From: Synergistaceae bacterium
GTDB taxonomy: Bacteria > Synergistota > Synergistia > Synergistales > Aminobacteriaceae
NCBI GenBank assembly: GCA_018436725.1
Contig: JAHDKT010000085.1
Span: forward strand, 1 to 39,081
Length of the DNA stretch: 39,081 nucleotides
Direction of reading: 5' to 3'
In this document: positions 24,752 to 32,828 of the stretch, in pieces
How the letters are laid out: every line of letters begins with the position of its first letter
How positions within the stretch are numbered: position 1 is the first letter of the stretch
Notes under the pieces: model-generated
Told to the model about the DNA's origin: nothing
Database searches by the model: none
What the model saw: only the letters and a program-made list of their open reading frames with translations
Made by a program: the position numbers and the translations under genes

Positions 24752-25436
24752 GGTGTTCTCTCCTCTCGTCCGCCAGGATGCGTCCGTCCTGGAAGCGGAT
24801 GGTGCGCGCGCTGTACTCGGCGATGTCCGGCTCGTGCGTGACGAGGATGATGGTCTTCCCCTCGCGGTTGAGCGCGACGAAGAGGTCCATGATCTCGGCG
24901 CTGGTCTTCGTGTCCAGGTTGCCCGTCGGCTCGTCGGCGAGGATCAGCGGCGTCTCGCCCACGAGGGCGCGGGCGATGGCGACGCGCTGCTGCTGCCCTC
25001 CGGACATCTGGCTCGGCCGGTGCCCCATCCTGTCGGCGAGCCCCACCCGTTCGAGGGCGTTCTTTCCGCGCTCCTTGCGCGCCTTCCCCGACACGCCCGC
25101 GTAGATCAAGGGCAGCTCGACGTTTTCCAGCGCCGTGGCGCGGGGGAGGAGGTTGAACCCCTGGAAGACGAAGCCGATCTTCGCGTTGCGGATCTTCGCC
25201 AGCGCGTCCTTCGAGAGGCGGTCCGTCCGTTCCCCGTCGAGCGCGTACTCCCCCCCGTCCGGAACGTCGAGGCAGCCGAGGATGTTCATCATGGTCGACT
25301 TCCCCGAGCCGGAGTGCCCCATGATGGAGACGAACTCCCCCCGCTCGACGGAGAAGGAGACGCCGTCGAGCGCACGAAGCTCCACGTCGCCGGTACGGTA
25401 GATCTTGACGATGTCGCGGACGTCGATGAGGCTCAT
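24744..25436 (-). CDS. MacB/LolD-type ABC transporter ATPase
   Basis: A 230-residue ABC ATPase. Walker A is GHSGSGKST, the Q-loop is VFQGFNLLP, the signature is [15 protein letters not shown], Walker B is [12 protein letters not shown], and the H-loop is VTHEPDIA. This is the standard pattern of the MacB/LolD/YknY group. ATG 25436 overlaps the adaptor stop (ATGA), so it is coupled to it; a longer upstream frame lies inside the adaptor gene and is rejected. It powers the permease encoded immediately downstream and could also serve the second permease at 21033-22259. Confidence 0.95.
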   Translation of the reverse strand: MSLIDVRDIVKIYRTGDVELRALDGVSFSVERGEFVSIMGHSGSGKSTMMNILGCLDVPDGGEYALDGERTDRLSKDALAKIRNAKIGFVFQGFNLLPRATALENVELPLIYAGVSGKARKERGKNALERVGLADRMGHRPSQMSGGQQQRVAIARALVGETPLILADEPTGNLDTKTSAEIMDLFVALNREGKTIILVTHEPDIAEYSARTIRFQDGRILADERREHHA

Positions 25437-26692
25437 TGGAAGATCCTCTTCCAGAGCGAAACCTTCGGCTTCTCGGAGTAGGCGATCGCGAGGAGATCCC
25501 CCTCCTTCAAATCTTTCGACCCGGCCACCTCGATGAAGGAGCCGTCGCCGATCCCCGCGCGGAAGCGTACCTGCTCGCCGAGCTTCCCGTCCTGCACGGT
25601 CCACACCGAGGAGAGGGCTCCGTTCGTCCCGGCGTTGCCGCCCTGTCCCCCGCCGGCGCCCGCTCCGCCGCCTCCGCCGGGCCGTCGCGGCATTGAAGGC
25701 GCGAACGGCGAGCTAGTGGCCGTCGCCGCGGCTACGGGAGCGTCCGTCGGGGGAGGGGAGAAGCGCAGCGCCGCCATCGGCACGCGGAGCACGCCGGTTC
25801 TGCGGTCGGTGATGACGGAGACGTTCGCCGTCATGCCGGGCTTCAACTTCAGCTCGGGGTTGGCCACGGAGATGATGACCGGGTAGGTGACCACGTTGTC
25901 CGTCGTCCCCGGCGCGATGCGCACCTGCTTCACCTTGCCGGGGAAGACGGTCCCCCTGTGCGCGTCCACGGTGAACTCCACCTCCTGCCCCTCCTTCACG
26001 CGGGCGATGTCCGCCTCGTCGACGGAGGTCTCGATCTGCATGTCCGTCAGGTCCTTGGCGATGGAGAAGAGCGTCGGCGTGGAGAGGCTGGCCGCCACGG
26101 TCTGGCCGACGTTGACAAGGCGGGAGATGATGACGCCGTCCTCGGGCGAGAGGATGCGCGTGTACCCCAGGTTGGACTCCGCCTGGCGCAGCGCCGCCTG
26201 CACCTGAAGCACCCGCGCCTCGGCCTCCTGAAGGCTCGCCCTGTTGACGGCGTGCGTGGTTTCGGCGGCGTCCAGCTCGCTTTTCGCGATCAGGTTGCGC
26301 GACCACAGCTCCTTGTTCCGCGCAAGGTTCCGTTGGCTGTCCGCGAGGTTGGCCTTCGCGCGGGAAACCGCGGCTCTGGCGACGGCGAGATTCGCCTTCG
26401 ACTCCTCGAGCTTGGCGGAGAGGACGTCCGGGTCGATGAGGGCGATGAGCTGCCCCTTCTTCACGTGGTCGTTGAAGTCGGCGTAGATCTCCTTGATGGT
26501 TCCCGAGACCTGCGTGCCGACATCCACCACCGTGACCGCGCTCAGCTTTCCCGTGGCCGTGACCTTCGAGACGATGTTCCCCGATTCCAGCGCGGCCGTG
26601 CGGAAGGTGTACTCCGGCGCGCCGCCGTCCGAAAAGTGCATTAATGCCGCGCCCCCGGCCAGCAGAAGCAGCAGTACGACGATTTTTTTCAT
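25433..26692 (-). CDS. MacA-like periplasmic adaptor (HlyD/RND-type membrane fusion protein)
   Basis: A 419-residue adaptor. An N-terminal TM/signal anchor is at residues 3-18. The first half of a lipoyl domain (TGKLSAVTVVDVGTQVSG), a long helical hairpin at about 90-165 (Ala/Glu-rich, with ARAAVSRAKANLADSQRNLA), the second lipoyl half (SPEDGVIISRLVNVGQTV) and the beta-barrel domain (VDAHRGTVFPGKVKQV) follow. A Gly/Ala/Pro-rich insertion at about 325-365 (RPGGGGGAGAGGGQGG) is unusual and probably a flexible loop. It connects the inner-membrane permease to the TolC-like channel. ATG 26692 overlaps the channel gene stop by 4 nt. Substrates could be macrolide-like compounds, peptides or lipids. 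Confidence 0.93.
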   Translation of the reverse strand: MKKIVVLLLLLAGGAALMHFSDGGAPEYTFRTAALESGNIVSKVTATGKLSAVTVVDVGTQVSGTIKEIYADFNDHVKKGQLIALIDPDVLSAKLEESKANLAVARAAVSRAKANLADSQRNLARNKELWSRNLIAKSELDAAETTHAVNRASLQEAEARVLQVQAALRQAESNLGYTRILSPEDGVIISRLVNVGQTVAASLSTPTLFSIAKDLTDMQIETSVDEADIARVKEGQEVEFTVDAHRGTVFPGKVKQVRIAPGTTDNVVTYPVIISVANPELKLKPGMTANVSVITDRRTGVLRVPMAALRFSPPPTDAPVAAATATSSPFAPSMPRRPGGGGGAGAGGGQGGNAGTNGALSSVWTVQDGKLGEQVRFRAGIGDGSFIEVAGSKDLKEGDLLAIAYSEKPKVSLWKRIFQ

Positions 26693-27969
26693 TCGAATTC
26701 ACCCCCGAGGGTCTTCTCAAGTTTCGCGAGCGCCGCGCTGTAGTCGTGCTGCGCCTGATAGAGGCTTACCTTCGCGCTGTTGAAGGCGAGCACGGCGTCC
26801 GCCACCTCGAGGACGTTCCCGACGCCCGTTTCGTAGCGTCCCTCTGCGAGCGTCAGATTCTCCTCCGCCTGGCGCACCAGCAGTTCCGCCACCGGAATGC
26901 GCGCTTCGGCCTCCCGTACGGAGAGGAGCGCGGAGCGGACGTCGTAGAGGACGGTCTGTTCGACGCGCCGCAGCGCCGCGTCCGCCCCCTGCGCGCCGTA
27001 GCGGGCCTCCGCGACTCTGGCGCCGGTCAGTCCGCCGTCGAAGACGGGGACGGAGAGTGTGACCGTGGCGCGGAAGCTGTCGTCGAGCGGCCACTCCGAG
27101 CCCGAGAGGTTCGCGGCGCCCGAGAGGGAGACCGTCGCGGCGTTCCCCTTCGCGGCGATGGCGACGGAGAGCTTGCCCGACTCGCTCTTCAGGCGGGCCG
27201 TGCGGATGTCCGGGCGGTTCGCCATGGCCTGCTCGACGGCGAACGGCTCGTCGGGGAGCGCGCGGAGCGCGAGAAATGGCGAGACGGCCTCGACGTCGCC
27301 GAGCTGAATGCCGACCGAGTTCGAAAGTCCGGCCCGCGCAGTTGCGAGCGACGCCTCCGCGGAGACGAGCGCGATCCGCGCGTTGCTCAGGTCCACTTCG
27401 GCCTTGGTGACGTCGAACTTCGCCTTCGCTCCCGCCTCGTAGAAGCCTTTCGCCTTCTCAAGATGCCTTTCGTAGGTGCGCACGGCGTTCGCCGCCTGCT
27501 CGCGCTTCAGTCCGTTCAGCAAGAGCGTGTAGTAGGCGTCCTTCACGCCCTTCCGGACGGCGAGGATCGCCTCCCGCTGCGATTCGGACGCCGTATCTAT
27601 CGCGAGTCCCTGGCTCCGACGTTCGAGCGCGTTCTTCCCCGAGTCGGAGAGCAGCTTCGTCGCCGTGAAGGCGGTCGAGTAGCTCTGGTCGGCCCCCGAG
27701 TTCCGCGTCGTCGAGGCGGAGAGGCTTCCCGTAAGCGCGGTTCCCGCCTTCACCTGATCGAGCCTCGCCCGCTGCGCGTCGAGCGTGGCCCGCGCCTCCT
27801 CAAGCGACGGGTGGTGTTCCGCCGCGAGGATGAGGCACTCGTCGAGGGTGAGCCCGCTTCCCGCGCCGGCTGCATGCGCCGCTCCTCCCGCAACGAGAAG
27901 CGCTCCCGCAAGAAAAACCGCGTATCGGAAAAAGCGCTTTCCTATGATTGCTCCAGGATGTCTGATCAT
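26689..27969 (-). CDS. TolC-family outer-membrane efflux protein
   Basis: A 426-residue outer-membrane channel protein. The signal peptide ends at about residue 33 (GGAAHAAGA). Two OEP repeats follow; the family pattern is visible in LTLDECLILAAEHHPSLEEA, then NRPDIRTARL, and near the end GRYETGVGNVLEVADA. The length is typical of TolC. I chose ATG 27969, which lies 9 nt after AAGGGG; the upstream ATG 27978 directly abuts that site. It is the first gene of a four-gene operon (channel, adaptor, ATPase, permease) with overlapping stops and starts. The 180 bp upstream holds a TAGAAT hexamer without a clear -35. Confidence 0.92.
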   Translation of the reverse strand: MIRHPGAIIGKRFFRYAVFLAGALLVAGGAAHAAGAGSGLTLDECLILAAEHHPSLEEARATLDAQRARLDQVKAGTALTGSLSASTTRNSGADQSYSTAFTATKLLSDSGKNALERRSQGLAIDTASESQREAILAVRKGVKDAYYTLLLNGLKREQAANAVRTYERHLEKAKGFYEAGAKAKFDVTKAEVDLSNARIALVSAEASLATARAGLSNSVGIQLGDVEAVSPFLALRALPDEPFAVEQAMANRPDIRTARLKSESGKLSVAIAAKGNAATVSLSGAANLSGSEWPLDDSFRATVTLSVPVFDGGLTGARVAEARYGAQGADAALRRVEQTVLYDVRSALLSVREAEARIPVAELLVRQAEENLTLAEGRYETGVGNVLEVADAVLAFNSAKVSLYQAQHDYSAALAKLEKTLGGEFE

Positions 27970-28150
27970 TGGTTCCATCCCCTTCGTCTGTTTGTGATGC
28001 CTCTATTCTAGTACGCTTTCATTCAGCGTGATCTGTAGTTGGCGCAAAGATTTGTAAGGGAAAGAGCCGAAGTGTAAAGCGCCGCGGTCGACGGGGAGAG
28101 GAAAATACGGCGGCGAAACGAGGTATCGTCGGTATCGGCGTATGCGCCCG

Positions 28151-28190
28151 AAAAAAACGACAGGGCGGAGAACACGTCTCCGCCCTGTCG
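28151..28190 (-). terminator. Rho-independent terminator of the double-cyclase gene
   Basis: A perfect 13-bp stem (28158-28170 with 28178-28190) and 7-nt loop; on the minus strand it is followed by seven T residues (28157-28151, after CG). It ends transcription before the efflux operon. Confidence 0.93.
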
Positions 28191-28219
28191 TCGTCCTGTC
28201 TTCAAATGGAAAATCGCGT

Positions 28220-30121
28220 TTACTTTATGGCGATCGGGGCGCTGATTCCCTGTGTGATACCTGTGATTTTCGGGCAGGAGTCGATGAACAGGAACTCGTA
28301 GATCGTATCGGTTTTACAATCCTCCGCAAGCGCTTCCATATCGAAGTCCTGTCCCCATGTAAAGCCGCGTTTCGCTATAGCCTCGCAGTGCACCGGCCAC
28401 TTTTCTTCGGAATCGACCATCGGAACGACTTCGCTGGACCATTGGTCTACCGCGATGAACGACAGGCGCTTTTCATACGCCCACTCGATGACGTCCGCGG
28501 TGATCCCCGGTTCTCCGCTCATGAATTTCGCAGGGTCTTCTGTGAACCAGCGCATCCAGCCGGTACGGACAAGCAACGCGTCTCCGGGTTTCACATCGAC
28601 GCCCTGCCGCGCGAGACAGTCCTGGATATCCTTGGCCGAAACGGGGTCGCCTGCGTCCAGCTCTCTTCCGTAGAAACTCGCCATGTCCGCCAGAACTCCT
28701 CGCGTAACTATCGGAGGCCAATCCTGAAATTTGACCGCCATCGCCGACCCGCTCAAGACCTCCTCCAGGGTGAAGCCGTTGTAGAATCTGATGTCCCCTG
28801 GTTCGTATTCGATACCCACATGCGCCGGATTGTCCGTCTGCGTTCCTACTCCCGGGCAGCCGCTGAACTGTTCTTCAAGCCAGACGAACTTGTTCTTTCC
28901 CAGCGGGGAGAGCACTCTGTGGGCCAATGTCGTGCTGTGCCAGAAACGGGGCGGAAATCCCGGGTTTTTCGAACCGTAGCTCGTTCCCATGTCGAAAATC
29001 TTTCCGTGCTTCACCAGTGCGGCGGCTTCCACTACTTTAGCGGAAGTGAGTTCGTTGAGCGTCCCCAGCTCGTCCTTTTCGCCGTACCGCGAGGGCCACC
29101 ACTGTTTGCCCTTTGGTTCTTCTCCGATGAAGGGAGCCTCTTTCGGAGAGGGTCCGCGCCCTATGGCGATCGGGTTGCCGATTCCTTGCGTAAGCCCTTC
29201 GATTTTCGGGAAGGTGAAGGCGAACAAAAACTCATACACTTTGTCTTTGGCGAGAGACTCCATGTCGAGATTCTGTCCCCAGGTAAAACCACGTTTCGCG
29301 ATCGCTTCGCAATGAACCGGCCATTTCTCTTCGGAGTCGACCATGGGAACGACCTCGCTCGACCATTGATCGAAACCGAGGAAGGCTATTTTCTTCTCGT
29401 ACGCCCAGTCGACGACGTCCACGGTGATTCCTGGTTCTCCGCCGATGAATTTTTTCGGGTCCTCTTTGAACCATTTAAACCATCCTGTACGGATCAGGAG
29501 GGCGTCGCCCGGCAACGCCTCCACGCCTTGCCGTTTCAGGCATTCTTGTACGTCGGCCGCGGAGATGGGATCTCCCGCGTTCAGTTCTCGGCCGTAGAAG
29601 GCGACCATGTCGGCGAGAACGCCGCGGGTCACCACCTGCGGATACGAGTCCATTCCCCATCGTTTGAGAAGCGCCTTGTTGACGTCGATCACGTCCATAA
29701 GCTTGCGCCCGTTGTAGAATCTGATGTCGCCGGGAGCGTACTCGACGCCGACGTGCGCTAGACCGTCGATCTGGGTTCCTACGCCGGGGCAGCCGGTGAA
29801 TTCCTCCTCCAACCAGACGAACTTGTTGTTTCCCAAAGGAGTTACCGTCCGGTGCGCCAGAGCTGTCGTCTCCCAGAACCTGGGGACGAACCCCGGGTTT
29901 TCCCGCCGATATTCGGTCCCCAGGCTGTACACCTGTCCGTTGCCTACGTATTTCATCGCTTCGAGGACTTTCGCGGGGGTTATTTCGTTGAGCGTTCCCA
30001 GTTCGTCGTCCGCCCCGTAGCGCGAAGGCCACCACGGCTCCTGCCCCGTCGCCGGCAGAGAAAAAACGACGAAAAGCAGTGTTGTCGCAACGAATATGCC
30101 GCACATCTTCAAGTTCTTCAT
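28220..30121 (-). CDS. Secreted protein with two tandem cyclase-family domains
   Basis: A 633-residue exported protein. A signal peptide (about residues 1-27, ending near LPATGQ) precedes two homologous cyclase-family (kynurenine formamidase-like, COG1878) domains, about 30-330 and 340-633. Each starts with WWPSRYG and contains the metal-site motif in its GVGTQxD....H subfamily form (GVGTQIDGLAH and GVGTQTDNPAH), then VTRGVLADM, AGDP(I/V)SA, GDALL(I/V)RTGW, EPGIT and WSSEVVPMVDSEEKWPVH. Both copies keep these residues. Most relatives have a single domain. The reaction is unknown; hydrolysis of a cyclic amide, lactone or formamide is the family theme. ATG 30121 lies 12 nt after AAGGAG; ATG 30133 directly abuts it. 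Base composition is less GC-rich than the neighbours. Confidence 0.88.
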   Translation of the reverse strand: MKNLKMCGIFVATTLLFVVFSLPATGQEPWWPSRYGADDELGTLNEITPAKVLEAMKYVGNGQVYSLGTEYRRENPGFVPRFWETTALAHRTVTPLGNNKFVWLEEEFTGCPGVGTQIDGLAHVGVEYAPGDIRFYNGRKLMDVIDVNKALLKRWGMDSYPQVVTRGVLADMVAFYGRELNAGDPISAADVQECLKRQGVEALPGDALLIRTGWFKWFKEDPKKFIGGEPGITVDVVDWAYEKKIAFLGFDQWSSEVVPMVDSEEKWPVHCEAIAKRGFTWGQNLDMESLAKDKVYEFLFAFTFPKIEGLTQGIGNPIAIGRGPSPKEAPFIGEEPKGKQWWPSRYGEKDELGTLNELTSAKVVEAAALVKHGKIFDMGTSYGSKNPGFPPRFWHSTTLAHRVLSPLGKNKFVWLEEQFSGCPGVGTQTDNPAHVGIEYEPGDIRFYNGFTLEEVLSGSAMAVKFQDWPPIVTRGVLADMASFYGRELDAGDPVSAKDIQDCLARQGVDVKPGDALLVRTGWMRWFTEDPAKFMSGEPGITADVIEWAYEKRLSFIAVDQWSSEVVPMVDSEEKWPVHCEAIAKRGFTWGQDFDMEALAEDCKTDTIYEFLFIDSCPKITGITQGISAPIAIK

Positions 30122-30302
30122 TTTGCAGCCCATCTCCTTCAGATTCGGGTATTCCGAAACTCCGGTGCGCTCGTTCCCTTCAACGCATGGATCGGTTTTC
30201 TTTTCCGGTATGTTTTTTCGTCTTTCGCCTCCTTTTCGTTCAATCCGAAGGTTGCTTTTATTGTCTTACGCTCGCATTCCGCAATCAGCACTATTCCGTA
30301 TT

Positions 30303-30329
30303 GTGAAATATTGTTGATTATCGTGAAAT
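30303..30329. promoter_or_regulatory. Two direct GTGAAAT repeats downstream of the cyclase promoter
   Basis: GTGAAAT occurs at 30303-30309 and 30323-30329, exactly 20 bp apart (two helical turns), just inside the predicted start of the minus-strand transcript. It looks like a repressor-binding site for a dimer or tandem-bound regulator. Confidence 0.4.
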
Positions 30330-30343
30330 TCCTTGTATTGCCC

Positions 30344-30373
30344 ATTATATGCACCTTGATCCTAGCGTGTCAA
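30344..30373 (-). promoter_or_regulatory. Near-consensus sigma-70 promoter of the double-cyclase gene
   Basis: On the minus strand TTGACA (30373-30368), an 18-bp spacer and TATAAT (30349-30344) match both consensus hexamers fully. Transcription would begin near 30337, leaving a leader of about 215 nt before ATG 30121. Confidence 0.78.
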
Positions 30374-30507
30374 TGGAAACATAGGAGTTTTTTTATTAAA
30401 ATTCTTTGTATTATGAATAGGCGATTTGTATGTATGCGCCGTTCTTCTCTTCGTATGTCGCGCTCAGGACGTCTCGTTTCCTTTTCGAACGATGATCGCC
30501 GCAGTTG

Positions 30508-30537
30508 TTGTGAGGATGAAGCGGGTTGGTGTATCAT
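30508..30537 (+). promoter_or_regulatory. Candidate promoter of fapA
   Basis: TTGTGA (30508-30513), an 18-bp spacer and TATCAT (30532-30537) lie 82 bp before the fapA start. The -10 matches five of six consensus bases. Confidence 0.45.
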
Positions 30538-30619
30538 TAAAATGTGCGGTGCGGCAAATTTTGCTCCCGACGGCGGATGCTAGCTCCGCAGAACGGGAAT
30601 GAAAGGTAGGGAGAGGTAG

Positions 30620-32266
30620 ATGAGCGAGACGAAGAACAGCGAGGCGAATGCCTCCGCCGAAGGCGAGCGGATGCGAAGTATCCGGAAGGGGGACGTCCTC
30701 TTGCGGCTTCAGGATGGGGGCGTCTGGCTCGCCTGTTCGGGCGACTCGCTTCCATTCCCGGCGGATGTGGACGCCGCTCTGGAGGAGGGCGGCGTGACCG
30801 AACGGGACGAAGAGGCCGTCCGGAAGTTCCTCGATGGAAAGGAGCGCCGGGTGCTGATCGCTCCTCTCTTCGCGCCCGTCGACGCGAAGCCGAAGATCAA
30901 CATCGCGAAAGACTCGATGTCGGTCTCGATCCTTGTTTCCCCACCCACCCTAGGGGGGCTCCTTCCCACCGCGGATGCGCTCGAGGAGCAGCTTCGAAGA
31001 CACGGAGCGGTACACGGGATCGACCGGAGCGCGCTGGAGGAGCTGTGCAGGAACCAGCTCTTCGACGAGTACGTCGAGGTCGCTCGCGGCACGCCCGCCG
31101 TCCACGGAACGGACGCGTCGGTGGAGGTGGTCGTCGGTACCGGAGGACGCAAAGGCCCCGTCGAAGACGAAGAGGGCAACGTCGATCTGAAGAGCCTGGG
31201 CATCGTCAACCTGGTGCGCGCCGGGGACGTGCTCGCCGTGAAGACGCCCGCCGCGGACGGCGTGGAGGGGACGAACGTCCGGGGAGGCCCGCTGGGAGCG
31301 AAAAACGGGAAGGACAAGCCGTTCCCGTCCGGCCCGGGAACGGGCGTCTCGGAGGACGGGCTCTCGCTGCTCGCTTCGGTCGAGGGGCACCTGACGGAGA
31401 TCAACGGACGACTCCAGGTGCTTCCGATCTTCGAAGTGAACGGCGACGTCGACTACAGCACGGGGAACATCGACTTCCCCGGATCCGTGGTGGTCAAGGG
31501 GGTCGTCAGGGACGGTTTCGAAGTCCGCGCCTCGGAGAACATCACGGTCAACGGCACAGTCGAGGGCGCGTTTCTCATCGCGGAAGGGAATATCGTCGTC
31601 GTCGGAGGTATCCGCGGGGTCGGCAAGGGGAAGGTGGAGGCGAAGGGAAATATCGCTGCGGACTTCGCCGACCAGGCGACGCTCTCCGCGGGCGGCGACA
31701 TCCTGATCAAGAACGCGCTGCTCCACAGCGACTGCCGGTGCGGCGGCAAGCTGGTCGTCTCGGGCGGAAAGAAGTCGCAGATCGCCGGCGGCAAGATACA
31801 GGCCGGGAGCGAAGTGGTTTGCTCCACGCTCGGCAGCGAGATGGGGACGAAGACGGAGATCTCGGTCGGCGCTCTCCCGGAACAGGTCGAGCGTCGGGAG
31901 TTCCTTCGGAAAGAGCTGCAGCAGACGACCGAAAACCTCGAAAAGGTGGAGAAGAACATCGCTTTCCTGAAACAGACGGAAGCCGAAAAGGGGCTGGACG
32001 ACGAAAAACGGGCGATGCTGGGCAAACTGACCCGGACGGCGTATTCGTTCAAGGCCTCCTTGAAGGAACTGGGCGACGAGGCAGCGCTGCTGGAGTCCGA
32101 GATGGAGAAGAAGCGCGAACGCGGCGCGGTGCGGGCCAGAGGCATTTGCTACCCCGGCGTTTCCGTGTGCATACGCGGGATCACCTACCGGGTGCGGGAG
32201 GCGTTCAAGTTCGGCGCCATGCTCTACGAGGGCGGAGAGATCAAGGTCCGGTCGTTCGACGCATAG
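30620..32266 (+). CDS. fapA: FapA (DUF342) family protein, flagellar assembly protein A
   Basis: A 548-residue cytoplasmic protein of the FapA/DUF342 family. After an N-terminal domain (about 1-200) with the recurring GTPAVHGTDASVEV pattern and the PAADGVEGTNVRGGPL-type segment, a polymer-forming parallel beta-helix follows (about 270-410, with GDVDYSTGNIDFPGSVVVKG in outline and successive NITVNGTVEGA and GNIVVVGGIRG turns). A coiled coil at about 425-500 and a short C-terminal beta segment (GVSVCIRGITYRV) end the protein. In Vibrio, FapA links polar flagellum assembly to glucose-PTS signalling; elsewhere the role is unknown. ATG 30620 has GGGAGAGG upstream. A YjfB-like motility protein lies convergent downstream. 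Confidence 0.9.
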   Translation: MSETKNSEANASAEGERMRSIRKGDVLLRLQDGGVWLACSGDSLPFPADVDAALEEGGVTERDEEAVRKFLDGKERRVLIAPLFAPVDAKPKINIAKDSMSVSILVSPPTLGGLLPTADALEEQLRRHGAVHGIDRSALEELCRNQLFDEYVEVARGTPAVHGTDASVEVVVGTGGRKGPVEDEEGNVDLKSLGIVNLVRAGDVLAVKTPAADGVEGTNVRGGPLGAKNGKDKPFPSGPGTGVSEDGLSLLASVEGHLTEINGRLQVLPIFEVNGDVDYSTGNIDFPGSVVVKGVVRDGFEVRASENITVNGTVEGAFLIAEGNIVVVGGIRGVGKGKVEAKGNIAADFADQATLSAGGDILIKNALLHSDCRCGGKLVVSGGKKSQIAGGKIQAGSEVVCSTLGSEMGTKTEISVGALPEQVERREFLRKELQQTTENLEKVEKNIAFLKQTEAEKGLDDEKRAMLGKLTRTAYSFKASLKELGDEAALLESEMEKKRERGAVRARGICYPGVSVCIRGITYRVREAFKFGAMLYEGGEIKVRSFDA

Positions 32267-32290
32267 CGAGGGCCGCATGTTCTCGAATGC

Positions 32291-32316
32291 GCAGGGGGGC
32301 GTTTCCGCCTCCCTGC
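32291..32316. terminator. GC-rich hairpin between fapA and yjfB-like gene
   Basis: A 10-bp stem (32291-32300 with 32307-32316, one G-T pair) with a 6-nt loop lies between the convergent genes. No T-tract follows on either strand, so it would be a weak or factor-assisted terminator. Confidence 0.35.
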
Positions 32317-32329
32317 GTGCTTCGTCGGC

Positions 32330-32503
32330 CTAGCCCTGGACGTCCAGGTTCTGGCCGATCCCCATGGAGGCCATCATCTCATGAAGCATCCGTCCCTGAA
32401 GTTCCATCATGTCCATGGCCTTCTTCTGAACCGAGATGCCCACCTGAGCCATCGTGTTGGCCTGGTTGGTCGCCATGACGTTCTGTACCATGCCCATTTC
32501 CAT
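32330..32503 (-). CDS. YjfB-family putative motility protein (57 aa)
   Basis: A 57-residue Met/Gln-rich helical protein matching the YjfB family (putative motility protein): MEMGMVQNVMATNQ, then VQKKAMDMMELQGRMLHEMM. Members are small proteins found in flagellated Firmicutes and Synergistota, of unknown function. ATG 32503 is preceded by AAGGAGGTGA, essentially a perfect ribosome-binding site, 5 nt away, so high translation is expected. The longer frame upstream lacks family similarity and is rejected. The gene stands alone and converges with fapA. Confidence 0.85.
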   Translation of the reverse strand: MEMGMVQNVMATNQANTMAQVGISVQKKAMDMMELQGRMLHEMMASMGIGQNLDVQG

Positions 32504-32643
32504 GCGCCTCACCTCCTTTTCGGGGATGTGTTCCCTTTGATTTTCGGCCGTCGCGCCGCGAAAGATAATCCGAAGGTCCGAATCCTCGCTTCTGTACGCG
32601 CTTCCCACCGCCGAAGCTTTCCTTTTGTTTCTTCAAGTCAAAA

Positions 32644-32672
32644 TTGACGCGGCAAACGACTGCCGCTATGAT
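32644..32672 (+). promoter_or_regulatory. Symporter operon promoter with inverted repeat in the spacer
   Basis: TTGACG (32644-32649), a 17-bp spacer and TATGAT (32667-32672) form a strong sigma-70 candidate. The spacer is almost exactly filled by the inverted repeat GCGGCA-N6-TGCCGC (32649-32654 with 32661-32666), an operator-like position. The rest of the 325-bp gap (32504-32828) holds a leader of about 150 nt and nothing else recognised. Confidence 0.62.
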
Positions 32673-32828
32673 TCATTCTATTGTACCATGTTATCGATAT
32701 TTTGCATTGTATGGAAAATGGAAGGGGGTGGTCCGGCGGAAGATAGTCGGGAAGAGGTGCACGGCGCAGTTCAGGAGGCTTCATCGAGAGGTTGTTTGTG
32801 AACCGATCATCTTCAGGGGGTGAACAGG

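Larger units (their letters stand above)
30122..30619. other. AT-rich divergent intergenic region
   Basis: 498 bp without a convincing gene, clearly richer in A and T than the rest of the window. It holds the long leader and promoter of the double-cyclase gene (minus), two GTGAAAT repeats, a 5-bp hairpin (30144-30148 with 30154-30158) beside the cyclase ribosome-binding site, and the fapA promoter. I recognise no known riboswitch. Confidence 0.6.

Noticed and set aside
27985..28050. Promoter of the TolC operon around the minus-strand TAGAAT
   Set aside because: The -10 is fair, but no acceptable -35 or extended -10 accompanies it, so I did not list it.
28220..30121. Apparent loss of the first metal-binding His residues in both cyclase domains
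   Set aside because: The GVGTQxD....H form, with Gln in place of His, is typical of this subfamily, so it is not evidence for inactive domains.
30139..30354. 71-codon minus-strand ORF in the cyclase leader
   Set aside because: Its ATG lies in the promoter itself, upstream of the predicted transcription start, and it has no ribosome-binding site or homology that I recognise.
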